NCBI RefSeq assembly: GCF_037038585.1
Contig: NC_092523.1
Location: 687,001 to 751,000 of the forward strand
Source of the DNA: Patagioenas fasciata
Taxonomy: Eukaryota; Chordata; Aves; Columbiformes; Columbidae
Length of the DNA: 64,000 bases
Direction of reading: 5' to 3'
Every line of letters starts with the position of its first letter. Position 1 is the first letter of the stretch. Positions 11,715 to 26,741 of this stretch are shown here, in pieces. The position numbers and the translations under genes were made by a program. The notes under the pieces are model-generated. The model did no database searches. It saw only the letters and a list, made by a program, of their open reading frames with translations, and was not told the DNA's origin.

Positions 11715-11759
11715 TGACGTCATGCCCCGGTGACGCCACTGCGCGAAGCGCTGATGTCA
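11715..11759. promoter_or_regulatory. Cluster of CRE/ATF-type sites
   Basis: A full palindromic TGACGTCA at 11715-11722 is followed within 40 bases by TGACGCC and TGATGTCAC. CREB/ATF recognition is established for TGACGTCA. Which gene it serves is unknown; LBX2 lies upstream. Confidence 0.5.
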
Positions 11760-11894
11760 CTCTCCGACGAGCCGGAGCGGGGGGGGCCGGGAGGAGCCCC
11801 GCGCGGGGGGGATCGGGCAGCTGCCGCCGCTGTCCCCGGCGGGTCCCCCGGGGCCCCTGTCACCGCGGCTACGCGCGGCGCGGCTGCGGGTCCC

Positions 11895-12115
11895 TCCAGC
11901 GTCCATATGAGCCCCCGCTGATCTAATTACGGCGGTGCGAACTTCCGAAGGCAGAGCCGCCCCCCCGGTATTTTCTCCGGTTTTGATTGCATTGTCCCGC
12001 CCCTCCCCCCGCGCCGCAGCCGCCCGGCCGAGGGGGGAGGGAGAGAAATGAGATTTAGCCTGAAAGTGCCTTTGAGCGTCCCCGCGGGGAATTGCTTTTC
12101 ATCTGACAGGTAGGA
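11895..12115. promoter_or_regulatory. AT-rich island downstream of LBX2
   Basis: Holds CCATATGAGC, GATCTAATTACGG, TTTTGATTGCATTG, AATGAGATTTAGCC and GAATTGCTTTTCATCTGACAG in a G+C-rich background. Contains a TAATTA homeodomain core and an E-box CATATG. Candidate LBX2 enhancer; no coding potential seen. Confidence 0.4.
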
Positions 12116-12584
12116 GCGGCCGCGGCCGACACGCGTGGGGCATGCGCGGTGCTGCCCCGCCCCCCGGCTCCGCTGCCCGCCCCGGCCCGGTAACGGCAGG
12201 GGGTGACCCGGGGGCACGGCGAGCGGAGGGGGGCATGGACCCCTGCCCGTGGGTGCAGGGACAGGCAGGGACCGGCAGGGACAGACAGCACAGCAGGGCC
12301 AAGAGACAATGGGGAGCAACCCCGTGGATCCCATCCTGCCTCCCTCTCCCCGGTCCCTGGGACCTCCCCTGGCTGCCCCACCCTGGCACCCGCCGACGTT
12401 AAGGAGCCCCAAGCCTGGCACCCCCCGGGCTCAGGGCCCCCATCCCAGTACCCCGGGGGTTAAGGAGACCCCGGCACCCCCCTCTCCCTGGGCCTGCTCC
12501 AGGGCTGCCACCTTCCCACCCCCTCCCTGCAGCCCCTGGGGGGGCTGCACACCCACCACTGGGGTTCACAACCTGGCCTGGGGG
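12116..12584. other. Spacer, no gene recognised
   Basis: G+C-rich spacer with no exon, element or structured repeat that I can support. Confidence 0.45.
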
Positions 12585-12700
12585 CTGCACACCCGGCAGC
12601 GGGGTTTGCACACCCGGCAGTGGGGTTTTCACACCCAGCAGTGGGGTTTGCACACCCAGCAGTGGGGTTTGCACACCCAGCAGTGGGTTCACACACAGAA
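12585..12700. repeat. 21-bp minisatellite
   Basis: Five to six copies of CACACCCAGCAGTGGGGTTTG-like units. Confidence 0.8.
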
Positions 12701-13084
12701 CCACAGCAGGTGACTCCCTGGGCAGGCTCCAGGAACTGTGACCCAGAAAGGGAAGGTTTCCCCCAGACCTGTGCCAGCAGCTCCCGGTGACCCTGGCAGC
12801 TCCCGGTGGCTACGCAGCTGCAGCCCGGCCACCGCAGCGGGATAAAGACACATTTGCTGCAGGCAATGGGGTCTGCTGCCCCTGCAGCCGTGTCACCCAC
12901 AGCCGTGTCACCCGCAGCCTGGGCCTGGTGTGAGCAGAGCTGGACAACGTCCCAGCCCCAGTGACAGAGCCGAGCTGCTCTGGCTGCACCCAGGATCACT
13001 CCACAGCATGTCCCAGCACACACGCACACGTGCAGGCTTGTGTGCAGGCACACACGTGTGTGCTGGACATGCATGCATCCCAGG

Positions 13085-13222
13085 TGTATGTGTGTCCCAG
13101 CGGTACGTGTGTCCCAGGTGTACGTGTGTCCCAGCAGTACGTGTGTCCCAGCGGTACATGTGTCCCAGATGTACGTGAGTCCCAGATGTACGTGAGTCCC
13201 AGCAGTACGTGTGTCCCTGGTG
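13085..13222. repeat. 17-bp minisatellite, 8 copies
   Basis: Eight contiguous 17-bp copies of GTACGTGTGTCCCAGCG, differing by one to three bases. Confidence 0.85.
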
Positions 13223-13321
13223 TGCAGGTACCCATGTGGGAGCAGCAGGGGCAGGGGGTCCAGCCCCATGATGAGCTCACGGCCGGGCCGGGTCCCTCCG
13301 TGCCCGCGCAGGAGCAGCTGG

Positions 13322-13485
13322 CGGGATCAGGATCACACCTCTGTGCCGTGGGATGGCCCTGGTCCCCCTCAGCACCCAGAGCTGGGTAGCCCTGCCTCAC
13401 CAGGGGATCAGGATCACACCTCTGTGCCACAGGACGGCCCCGGTGCCCCCTCCGCACCCAGAGCCGGGCAGCCCTGCCCTACCAG
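13322..13485. repeat. ~80-bp tandem duplication
   Basis: Two copies of a unit starting GGGATCAGGATCACACCTCT and running through a CACCCAGAGC-type segment to an AGCCCTGCC-type end. Confidence 0.75.
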
Positions 13486-13967
13486 ACCCTTTTCCACCAA
13501 GATCTCATCTGTCCCCGCAGCACGAGCCAGTCCAGCACCTCCTGACGCCCCTGTCCCCACTCGGCCCAGGGCAGATGATGGATGCCAAGTTCCCTCACTG
13601 TGGCCCCTGGGCTGCCGCCCCTCCGCCCCCACCCTGCCCCACACAGCCTCCCCCGGGGCAGCTAATCGCAGGCGGAAGCGTCGGCCAGGCCTGGCAGCGT
13701 CTGGCATCGCCCCCGGCTGCCCCGCGGGAGGCTTTGCTGCAGGAGACCGTGCAGGCACCGGGCATGCTGCCACCGCCAGCCCAGCGCCCGCCGGCTCCCA
13801 CCGCGCCACACCAGCCCGCCGGGACCACCGCCAGCGCCTGCCCACACCGCTGGCACGGGCACACCGCGGGGGACACGCACACACACGGACGGACACCAGG
13901 ACACGCACACGCAGGAGCAGAGCCGGGCACCCAGTGTGCATGGGGGGCCCGGAGCTGCTGCTGCAGG

Positions 13968-14256
13968 CACAGCCGTGACCGGGACACGCTGGCGGTGCAC
14001 ACAGCACACGTGTCCCATCGTGGCACAGCCGTGACCGGGACACGCTGGCGGTGCACACAGCACACGTGGCCCATCGCGGCACAGCCGTGACCGGGACACG
14101 CTGGCGGTGCACACAGCACACGTGGCCCATCGCGGCACAGCCGTGACCGGGACACGCTGGCGGTGCACACAGCACACGTGTCCCATCGTGGCACAGCCGT
14201 GACCGGGACACGCTGGCGGTGCACATGGTGGCACACGTGTCCCATCACGGCACAGG
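13968..14256. repeat. 56-bp minisatellite, 5 copies
   Basis: Near-perfect 56-bp units starting CACAGCCGTGACCGGGACAC at 13968, 14024, 14080, 14136 and 14192. Copies differ at CCATCGTGG/CCATCGCGG, and the last copy decays. The low divergence suggests recent expansion. Confidence 0.95.
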
Positions 14257-14554
14257 CAACCAAGCACACGGCTCAAGCGGGGACCCTGGGGCAGCACCGC
14301 ACACACGTGTGAGCCCCACGGCCCCTGCCCAGCACCCACTGCGGCTCCCCCGGGACCACCGGCCCCTGCTGGCGGGGAACCGGCCCCAGGGGGTTCGGCC
14401 CAGCCCAGCAGCCCCGGGGCAGCCGTCACCCGTCACCCCTGTCGCCTGTCACCCTGTCACCCGTCACCCTGCCGCCCGTCGCCGGGGCCGCGGGCTGTGC
14501 CGGGCTCAGCCCCCGCTCCTCCCCTCCTCACACACGCTCATCTTCTTCCTCTTC
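14257..14554. other. Spacer, no gene recognised
   Basis: G+C-rich spacer with a short CACCCGTCACCCTGTC-type repeat near 14425-14480. Nothing else recognised. Confidence 0.4.
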
Positions 14555-14722
14555 CAATTTTCTGGATGATTAACTCGACTGCTGTTTCCTGACAACCTCT
14601 GCTGTTGGTATTAATTTCTTTTAACTAGTGATTAATTACTCGCTGTCTCCCGCGCGCCTTCTCCCTGTTGCCTATTTGCATATTAATCAAATTCTACTTG
14701 ATGGCCTGCCCGTCACCTCCGC
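14555..14722. promoter_or_regulatory. AT-rich island with octamer-like site
   Basis: The strongest AT-rich island of the window: CCAATTTTCTGGATGATTAAC, GGTATTAATTTCTTTTAAC, TAGTGATTAATTACTCG and CTATTTGCATATTAATC. ATTTGCAT is the POU/octamer core, and ATTAAT/TAATTA are homeodomain cores. It stands alone between repeats and has no open frame. Likely a conserved enhancer between LBX2 and TTC31; conservation untested. Confidence 0.5.
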
Positions 14723-14948
14723 ACGGCCCCGCGACGCCGTCACCTGCAAACGACACCACCGCAGGGCCGGGGCGGCCGGGACCGCGGGGCGGGAGGGGGC
14801 GGGTCCGCGGGGGTCGCGCCGGGGGTGTCAGCGCTCCCGCTGCTGGGTCTCCGCACCCGGGGCTCCCCGGGGCAGCGCGGGACCCGCGTGGGGCCGGGAG
14901 GGCGCCCAGCGCCGCTCCGCACCGGACCCGCCCCCGTGCGGGCCGAGG

Positions 14949-14962
14949 CCGCCCCCTGCTGG
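14949..14962 (-). promoter_or_regulatory. CTCF-like motif
   Basis: Minus strand reads CCAGCAGGGGGCGG, a close match to the vertebrate CTCF core. Occupancy is inferred only. Confidence 0.45.
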
Positions 14963-15339
14963 CCGCCGGTGGCGCCGCGCGGGGCCGGTACCGGGAGCGG
15001 TGGGAGCCGCGGTGGGAAGCGCTGCGGTGGGAGCGCCGCGGTGGGAAGCGCCGCGGTGGGAAGCGCTGCGCTGCGGCACCGGGGCGGTGGAGCCACGGGC
15101 CGGTCCCTGGCACCGACCTACCGGAACCCCGGCGGGGCCGGCTCGGCACCGGGAGCCGTAATGGAGCTCAACGGCAGCACCGGGCGCCTCAGGGGCACAG
15201 AGTTGGTCCCAGAGACAAAACCCACGCCGGCGTGGGAAGGAGCCCCCGGCCCCGCAGAAGCGGAGGAGGGATGGGGAGGGAGGAGGGATGGGGAGGGAGG
15301 AGGGATGGGACGGACAGACAGCCACCACTGGCTCCCAGT

Positions 15340-15345
15340 TTTATT
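15340..15345 (-). terminator. TTC31 poly(A) signal AATAAA
   Basis: TTTATT on + gives AATAAA on minus, about 300 bases after the TTC31 stop. Fits the gene's 3' end. Confidence 0.7.
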
Positions 15346-15642
15346 AAAACCCCAAATCAGGTACAAATCCACGAAGGGGCCGAGGGGCACAGCCCCCCCA
15401 GCAGCGGTACGAGGAGCTCCAGGGGGTCACAGACCCCCCCAGCCCCACGGCACCCTCGCGGCCCCGTGCAGGTGGGTCCAGCACAGCCCCCAGGGCAGCC
15501 CCGCAAGGCACAGACACTAGAGGAACCGGGGGGGCAGGGCCCGGGGGGGCAGGTCCCGCTGCCCGCAGAGGGAAAGGCACAGGCAGGCACTGGCTCGGGC
15601 CCCAGGAGCCGCGGTGTCGGGGGGAGCTCCAAGCCCCTCTGG

Positions 15643-19923
<4,281 letters not shown>

Positions 19924-20329
19924 CTGCGGGCGGGCGCGCGGGCCGCGGGCGGTGCCGGGCGGGCGGTGCCGGGGGCAGAACGGCGCTGCGGGGAGCGGAG
20001 CCGCCGCTGAGCCGGCGGAAACGAAACCGAAACGCGGCGCTGGGGCCGCGCTGGCCCCGCCCCACCCCGCCGAGCCCCGGCCCTGCGGGCACCCCCGGCC
20101 CCGGCGGGCCGGTCACAGCGCGGCTCCCGCCTGCGGGACCCGGCCCCGCAGCCCCGGGACCTCCTGGTCCCGCTCCCCGGCCCCCCAGCCCCGTACCGCC
20201 GCTCCAGCCGCCGGGGCCCAGCGCGCAGCCCCAGGGGCAGGCGGCGGGGGCGGCCCCGGCCCTGAGGGCCGCCAGGCCCGGCCAGGGCGAGTCCCGCGTC
20301 CCGCCCGCCCCCCGCATCGCCCGGGCACC

Positions 20330-20660
20330 CGCTGCCCGCGCCGGAAGTGGGGCACAGCGCGGGAGTGCGGGACGGAAGTGGGGCATGTGCCGGATGAGGC
20401 TGCCCGGCCGCCATGTTGGGTGTGGGCAGGACGGCGGCCCGTGAGGCCCGTACCAAGCAGCGCCGGGGCTCCGCGTGCCCTCCCGCCGTCCCCGCCTTCC
20501 CTCGACCCGCGGGCCCGGCCGCCTCCCGCTGCTCAGGACCTCCCCTGCACCGGGCGCCGCGGCGCTGCCCCCCCAGCGGGTCAGTCCTGCCCGTGCCTCC
20601 GGATTAGCGCGGGCGCGGCCTAAGCCTATTTCCTCTCGCCGCCCCCGGGGATGGCCCAGC
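20330..20660. promoter_or_regulatory. Bidirectional TTC31/CCDC142 promoter
   Basis: CpG island between the divergent genes. ETS sites CCGGAAGTG at 20341-20349 and ACGGAAGTG at 20372-20380, and a YY1-type GCCGCCATGTTGG at 20407-20419 on the CCDC142 side. This ETS/YY1 set is typical of TATA-less housekeeping promoters. Human CCDC142 and TTC31 are also head-to-head. Confidence 0.6.
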
Positions 20661-23600
20661 ATGGAGGACGGCAGCCCTGAGCGTCGCGGCGGGGAGCCCT
20701 GCCAGCAGGTGAGGCCTCGAACGGGCGAGGAGACCCCTAGGAGATTCAACCCGCGGCCAGCGGCCAGGCCTCGGGCCCGGTGCCGCCGCCCAGCCGGGAG
20801 CCGCCATTCCCGGCACCGGGCTCGGGGCCGCTCTCGGCGTCTCCTTGACAACGGCCCCGGCCGCCGCGGAGGGGGCGTGGCCTGGTGGGGGCGTGGCTCT
20901 GGAGACGAGACTCCGCGCTCGGCGGCGGCGAGGGGCGGAGATACTGCGAGGGGGCGGGGGCTGAGCAGGATGCCCCGCCCCTTAGCCGGCGGCCCCGCCC
21001 CTTCCCCGCGGGTCTGACCGGTCGCGGTCTCCCGCAGGTGGACGAGGGTGACGGCGCCGGTTTGAGCGGCCTCGTCCTGCTGCTCCTGACGGCCCGGCCG
21101 GCCCCGCCCGGCCCGGGCGATGGGGCTGCCCGCGGGGAGCACACCGAGCCAGGTGAGGGGCTGGCCGGGGGGGCGGAACCCGGTGGTGGGACCGGCTCCG
21201 GGGGTCTCTGGGGCAGCCCCGGGGGGCTGATCCGCCCATCGCCCGTAGCCCCGCGGCTCCCTGAGGGGTGCAGGTTCGCAGGGGCAGGACAGGTGACAAC
21301 TGTTGCGCGGTTGATGTCATTAACACGGGACACGTACCTGAGCGCTCCTGGCCGCAGCAGGAGCAGGAGCAGCCCTTGGAACGGGCCCCGTGCCCAGCGG
21401 AGCCCCGGGCTCCCGGGTGCCCTTGGGGGTCTCGGCAGCGGCGCTGGCAGGGCCGGGGTGGCCGGGGCGGTGGGACTGTCCTGCTGTGCCCTCCAGCTGC
21501 GGGACAGGGCCGGGGTGGCCGGGGCGGTGGGACTGTCCTGCTGTGCCCTCCAGCAGTGGGACAGGGCCGGGGTGGCCGGGGCGGTGGGACTGTCCTGCTG
21601 TGCCCTCCATCTGCGGGACAGGGCCGGGGTGGCCGGGGCGGTGGGACTGTCCTGCTGTGCCCTCCAGCTCCTCACAGAGCCGGGGTGGCGGGGCCGGGCC
21701 GTCCCGGTGCCGCCCCCCAGCGCGGGTCCTGCCCCGCAGGCAGCGGCTCCCTGGGCGGGCTGGCGCGCTCGCTGCAGAAGGCGGAAGCCAAGCTGCGCAG
21801 CTGTGTCAGCCCCGGCCTGCGGCGCCTGCTGCCCCTGCGGCCCCGCCAGCGCGGCGACGGCAGCGACGACGAGGATGAGGACGAGGAGGAGGAGGCGCCG
21901 GCCCTCCCGGCACTGCTGGAGCTGAGCTTCCCGGGGCTGCGCCGCTGCCTCTGTGTCTGGGAGGACCCCCGCACTGAGACCTTCCGCGGCCACGTGCGGC
22001 CCCAGCCCGGCGACGCCTTCTCCCGCCACCCCGTGCGCCCGCGCGTGGCCGAGCGCGGGGCCGCCCTGCACGCCCTGCTGCAGCAGCGGCACCTCCTGCG
22101 CCTGGCCCGCGACTACGCCCGCCGGCTCCAGGCCTCCTCCGCCTTCCTGCGCCGGCTCCTGGCCCTGCCGGAGCAGCCGGAGCCGCCGGGGGCCGCGCAG
22201 CCGCTGCGGGGGCTGTGCCAGGAGCTGCGGACGCACGCCGGGCACTGGAGCGCGCTGCGGCGGCGGATGCGCGGTGACCCGTGGCTGCGGCCGCTGCTGC
22301 TGCGGCGGCACGAGTCGGTGGCGCACATGCGGCGGGCGCTGCTGGTGCTGGCGCTGCACGCCGCGCGCCTGGCCGAGCGCCACGCCGAGGCGCGGCTGCG
22401 GGGGCTGGCACGGGCCGGCCCCCCCACCCCGGCACTGCTCTCCGACCTCTTCCAGGGCCTGGAGATCTACAACCAGGTGCTGGGTGACCTGGCGCTGGAG
22501 CTGGGCATCGCTGGCATCGCCGGCTGCCGCGGTGCCACCGGGGGCGGCTCCCACACCTTCTCGGCAGCCAGGGTGCTGGGGGTCCTGGCGGCCGAGCGGG
22601 GCCGGCTGGTGGCCGAGCGGCTCCAGCCCCTCCTGCAGCCGCGGGATGGGGGCGCCGGGGCGGAACACGTCTGCTGGGAGGATGCTGTGGTGCCTTGGCC
22701 CCCGGAGCACGGGACCGCGCTGGCGGCGGACGCGGGACCCTCCGGGCGGGAGGAGCCGCCGGGCCTGGCCGCGGAGCTGCGGGCGCTGTGCCGGGATGAC
22801 GAGGAGCTGATGGGCCTCGTGCTGGGGGCGCTGGTGGCCTCGGCCGACAGCCTGTGGCACCACGTCCTCCACGAGCCCCCGCAGGAGGAGCCGGTGGCGG
22901 GGACCCCCGAGCCGCCGGAGCCGCGGGCAGCCGGGCCGGGCACGGTCACCGCAGCGAGCCCCGCGGGCTGGAAGTCGGTGCGCTGGCTGGACGCCTCCCG
23001 CGCACCGGCGGCCACGGCCCTGCACGCGCGGTACCGCCCGCTGCTCTGGGCAGCCGCCGGCACCGCGCTGGGGCAGCGCCTGGGGCTGCGGCACCACGGG
23101 ACTGGCACGGCCGCGGCGTTGGAGCTGAGCCGGGCGCTCGCCCAGGGTAGGTGGGGGCCCGGGGGGCACCGGGTGGCGGCGGCACCGAGCAGCTCCCCGG
23201 GGAGCCCCCAGTGCCGCCATGGGGTGCGCTGCCCTCACCCCTCCCCTGCAGCCCCCGTGCCCCGGGAGTGCCAGGAGGAGCTGGGGCGGCTCTGCCTGCG
23301 CCTGCTGTGCCGGAGCGTCCTCCACGACTGGGAGAGAGGTACCGGCTATGGGGCGGGGGGTGCTGGTGTGGGGCGGAGGGTGCTGGTGTGGGGTGTGGGG
23401 TGCAGGTGTGGGGCGGGGGGTGCTGGTGTGGGGTGCAGGTGTGGGGCGGGGGGTGCTGCTGTGGGGCGGGAGGTTCAGAGTACGGGGTGTGGGGTGCAGG
23501 TGTGGGGCGGGGGGTGCTGGTGTGGGGCGGGGGGTTCAGAGTACAGGGTGTGGGGTGCAGGTGTGGGGTGTGGGGTGCAGGTGTGGGGCAGGGGGTGCTG

Positions 23601-26579
23601 GTGTGGGGTGGGGGGTTCAGAGTACGGGGTGTGGGGTGCAGGTGCGGGGTGTGGGGTGCAGGTGTGGGGCGGGGGGTGCTGGTGTGGGGCGGGGGGTTCA
23701 GAGTACGGGGTGTGGGGCGGGGGGTTCAGGGTACGGGGTGTGGGGAACGTGGTACAGGTTACGGGGCAGGGTGTGTGGGGTTTGTGGTGCCGGCAGCAGT
23801 GGCTCAGGGCCACTGACCGGTGCCCCCAGACTTCGCCCGCGCTCTGGGCTCGGCTCTGTCTGACAAGTGCTCGGGGGAGCCGGCGGTGCCGGTGCCGGTG
23901 TGCAGCCGCACGGCGCGGTGCCTGCAGCGGCTCTACCCGGCCCTGGCCTTCGCCCTGCGCTGCCTGCGGCCCCTGCCCGCCTGCCCGCACGGTGAGTGGC
24001 GCCTGGGGGGCACCCCCGGGCTGACCCCCCCGCCGGTGCCGCCCCGCTGCCGTGACACCCCTGTCCCCAGGCCGCCCCCCCTGCCTGCGGCTGCAGGTGC
24101 TGGGCCGCTGCCTGGCCACGGCGCACGCTGCCTGCGCCTGGCTGATGGGCAGCGCCTGCCGGCACCTGGCGGCCTGGGCCGTGCCGCAGTTCCTGCTCGT
24201 CACCCAGGGGGACCTGCAGGTACCGGGGACCGGGCTGCCGTGTGGGGCTGGGGCTGCCTGTAGGTCTGGCTGTGGGGCTGGGGGCTGGTTGTGGGGCTGG
24301 CTGTGGGGCTGGGGACTGGTTGTGGGTCTGGTCACGGGGCTGGGGGGCTGTGGGACTGCGGGGCTGGCTGGGAGGCTGTGGGGGCCGGCTGTGGGACTGT
24401 GGGACTGGCTGCGGGGCTGTGGGGGAGGCTGTGGGGGCTTGGGGGCTGTGGGGTGGGATGGGGGGCTGGGGGCTGGGATGGGGGGCTGGGCAGGGCTCCT
24501 CTCACCCCTCGTCCCCCCAGCTGCTGCAGACAGAGACGGACCGGCTGGTGGTGCTGGTGAGCGGGACCTTCCCGGAGCCCGGGGACACCCCCCTGTCCCC
24601 CGCCCTGTGTCCCCCGGAGCACCAGCTGTGCCGGCAGATCCGCTCCACGGCTGCCAGCATCCAGGTACGGTACGGCCGCGCTGTGCCATGCCGCGCCGTG
24701 CCGTGCCGTGCCGCGCCGTGTGGCTCTGCCCCGGCTGGGCGCGCCGGGGAGCTGCCAGGTGCCGCGGGCCCGTGGTGCCAGCGCTGTCCCGCTCTGCGCA
24801 GCTGTTCTCGGGGGACGTGCTGAAGATGTTCTCCAGCGACTGCAAGCGCATGTCGGCGGAGATCTTCGGGCAGACCATGCCGCTGGGCAAGCACTGGAGG
24901 GTCGGCCTCCGTGCCGGTGGGTCGCGCTGCCGCGGTGCCGCGGCGCCGGGGGCAGGGCCGGGGGGTCCCCGGGCCGGGCTGAGCCGCTGTCCCCCCAGAC
25001 CTGCCCAGCTCCCCCAGCGCTTACGCGGCGGCGGCGGCGCAGGCGGTGCTGGGCCAGGTGCTGCAGGTCGCGCAGCTGCTGCCCCGCGACGCGCAGGCGC
25101 CCGCGCTGGCCCGGGTGACCACGGCCTTCTTGGAGGCCTGGATGGACCACATCCTGGCCCAGCGCATCAAGTTCAGGTAGGGCGGGGGCCAGGGGGCGCG
25201 GCAGCGCCGGGGGGCCGCGCTGAGCGTGCCGGTGCCCCAGCCTGCAGGGAGCCCTGCAGCTGCGGCAGGACTTTGAGCTGGTGCGGGAGCTGCTGGGCTC
25301 AGAGCGCTACGGGCTGGCCCCCGAGACGCGGCAGTCCCTGCTCGCCCTGCGCGTCTTCCAGCAGATGGACGGCGCCATCCTCTGCCTGCTGCAGCAGCCC
25401 GGGGGGGCGGCTGGCGCGGCCCCCCGGCCGTGGCACTCCCTGCGCCGCTGCTGTGAGTCACGGCGGGACGGGACGGGACGGGACGGGACGGGACGGGACG
25501 GGACGGGACGGGGTGACAATGTCCTGCACTGGGGGGGTCCGGGCTGGGGATGGAGGGACGGAGAGCAGCCCTGAGGACGTGGGGCGTGGGGGTGAAAAAT
25601 AGGACGTGACCCGGCTGTGTGCACTCACAGCCCAGAGCCCACCCATCCTGGCTGTGTCACCCGCAGCGTGGGCAGCAGGTTTGGGGGATCCTGCCCCTCT
25701 GCACCGCTCTGTGAGCCCCCCTGCAGTGCTGGTCCAGCTCTGGGTCCTCAGCACAGGACACATATGGACCTGCTGAGAGGGGCAGAGGAGCCCCAGGAAT
25801 GACCCGAGGCTGGAACAGCTCTGCTGGGGACAGGTGAGAGAGCTGGGGGGTTCAGCTGGAGAAAAGCTCCAGGGAGACCTTAGTGCACCTTTCAGTGCTT
25901 AAAAGGGGCTGATAAGAAAGATGGGGACAGACTTTAGGGCAGGACCTGTTGTGATAGGACAAGGGGTGGTGGTTTTAGGCTAAAGGAGGGAGATTCAGGC
26001 TGGACATGAGGAATAACTTATTTATTATGAGGAACACTGGTGGAGGTTCCCAGAGAGGTGGTGGCTGAACCATCCCTGGAGACATCCCAGGCCAGGCTGG
26101 ACGGGGCTCTGAGCACCCTGAGCTGGTGAAGATGTCCCTGTCATGGCAGGGGGCACTGGGACCCAAACCCTCTGTGGTTCCATGGCCACACCAGCCCTGT
26201 CAGGTGGTGTTGGGGACATCGTGGTGGGGACATCTGCTACTTGGGGGGGAACGTCCAGGATCCCCAGCCCAGCTGCGTGTCCACCCCTCTGACCCCCATC
26301 TCCCCCCCAGGCTCAGATCACGGCGCCCACCCCCCAGACCCACACCCGGGTGCCCTTCACGCCCTGGACGCCCTGGAGCCCCCCACACCGGGGACACCCC
26401 CGTTGTCCCCTCCTGCTGCCGAGGCGCCGTCACAACCGCACCGCGGTGTCCCCGAGTCCTACCTGTCCCCAGAGCCCTACCTGTCCCCCAGCCAGCAGCA
26501 ATGGCTGGCGCTACGGCTGCACCGCGCCCGCCGCTGGCGCGTCCCCGGTTTGCCGTGCGTGGGGAGCCCCGAAACCTGA
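20661..26579 (+). CDS. CCDC142: CCDC142, coiled-coil domain protein 142
   Basis: Eleven exons join in phase (20661-20708, 21038-21152, 21740-23146, 23252-23338, 23830-23991, 24071-24219, 24521-24664, 24802-24916, 24999-25176, 25241-25452, 26311-26579) to give 961 aa, longer than the human protein (about 750 by memory). An acidic stretch DGSDDEDEDEEEE is near residue 100. The large third exon is mostly helical. Family blocks include QLFSGDVLKMFSSDCKRMSAEIFGQTMP, the FSLQGALQLRQDFELVREL junction, QMDGAILCLLQQP and the C-terminal SQQQWLALRLHRARRW, matching human QQAWLALRLHRSRRW. Function unknown. The ATG at 20661 has A at -3 and G at +4. An out-of-frame ATG at 20651 opens a 9-codon uORF overlapping it. 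Introns carry minisatellites and a CR1. Confidence 0.93.
21451..21690. repeat. 57-bp minisatellite in CCDC142 intron 2
   Basis: Units start GGCCGGGGTGGCCGGGGCGG at 21451, 21508, 21565 and 21622, with a decayed fifth. The 57-bp period is 19 codons, so the intron 3' part stays open in frame with exon 3. Confidence 0.9.
23345..23765. repeat. GTGGGGCGGGGGGTGCTG minisatellite
   Basis: About 420 bases of GGTGTGGGGTGCAGGTGTGG, GGGGGTTCAGAGTACGGGG units filling CCDC142 intron 4. G-rich + strand, so G-quadruplex-prone when transcribed. Confidence 0.85.
24235..24515. repeat. GTGGGGCTGGGG repeat, CCDC142 intron 6
   Basis: Degenerate GGCTGTGGGGCTGGGGGCTG units filling the intron between exons 6 and 7. 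Confidence 0.8.
24666..24725. repeat. Short GTGCC pentamer array
   Basis: CCDC142 intron 7 holds about ten GTGCC/GCGCC units, same motif family as the arrays at 78-206 and 478-792. Confidence 0.65.
25465..25512. repeat. GGGAC pentamer array
   Basis: Nine GGGAC (GACGG) units just after the donor of CCDC142 exon 10. Confidence 0.85.
25795..26190 (+). mobile_element. CR1 LINE, 5'-truncated 3' end
   Basis: About 390 bases closely follow the CR1 3' region: CTGGAGAAAAGCTCC, GGGGCTGATAAGAAAGATGG, ATAGGACAAGGGGTGG, CCCAGAGAGGTGGTGGCTG, CATCCCTGGAGACATCCCAG, and the terminal ACCCAAACCCTCTGTGG. It lies in CCDC142 intron 10 in the gene's orientation. Only the end of the second ORF and the 3' tail remain, so it is non-autonomous. 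Confidence 0.9.
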
Positions 26580-26582
26580 GCC

Positions 26583-26588
26583 AATAAA
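26583..26588 (+). terminator. CCDC142 poly(A) signal AATAAA
   Basis: AATAAA begins three bases after the TGA stop, giving an extremely short 3' UTR. Confidence 0.8.
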
Positions 26589-26627
26589 ACCGGTGTCCAC
26601 ATGTCCGTCCCTATATCTGTCCACGGC

Positions 26628-26703
26628 CCCCGAGCCCGGGTCGACGGGGCTTCGGGAGCGGCCGAACGGCCGCTCCCGAAGCCCCGTCGACCCGGGCTCG
26701 GGG
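26628..26703. repeat. Perfect 37-bp-arm palindrome
   Basis: Arms 26628-26664 and 26667-26703 are exact reverse complements around a 2-base AA centre; I checked all 37 pairs. It begins 40 bases after the CCDC142 poly(A) signal and ends 20 bases before the promoter motif of the next gene. A transcript would form a very stable hairpin. It could be a real cruciform-forming element or a fold-back artefact of library or assembly. Confidence 0.95.
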
Positions 26704-26722
26704 TTCGGTGGCCACCGGTGTG

Positions 26723-26741
26723 ACTACGGTTCCCATGATGC
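26723..26741 (+). promoter_or_regulatory. ZNF143/Staf-type promoter site
   Basis: ACTACGGTTCCCATGATGC closely matches the known ZNF143 motif ACTACAATTCCCAGAATGC. It lies 82 bases before the ATG of the PDCD4-like gene. An ETS-type ACTTCCGC follows near 26775. Confidence 0.6.
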
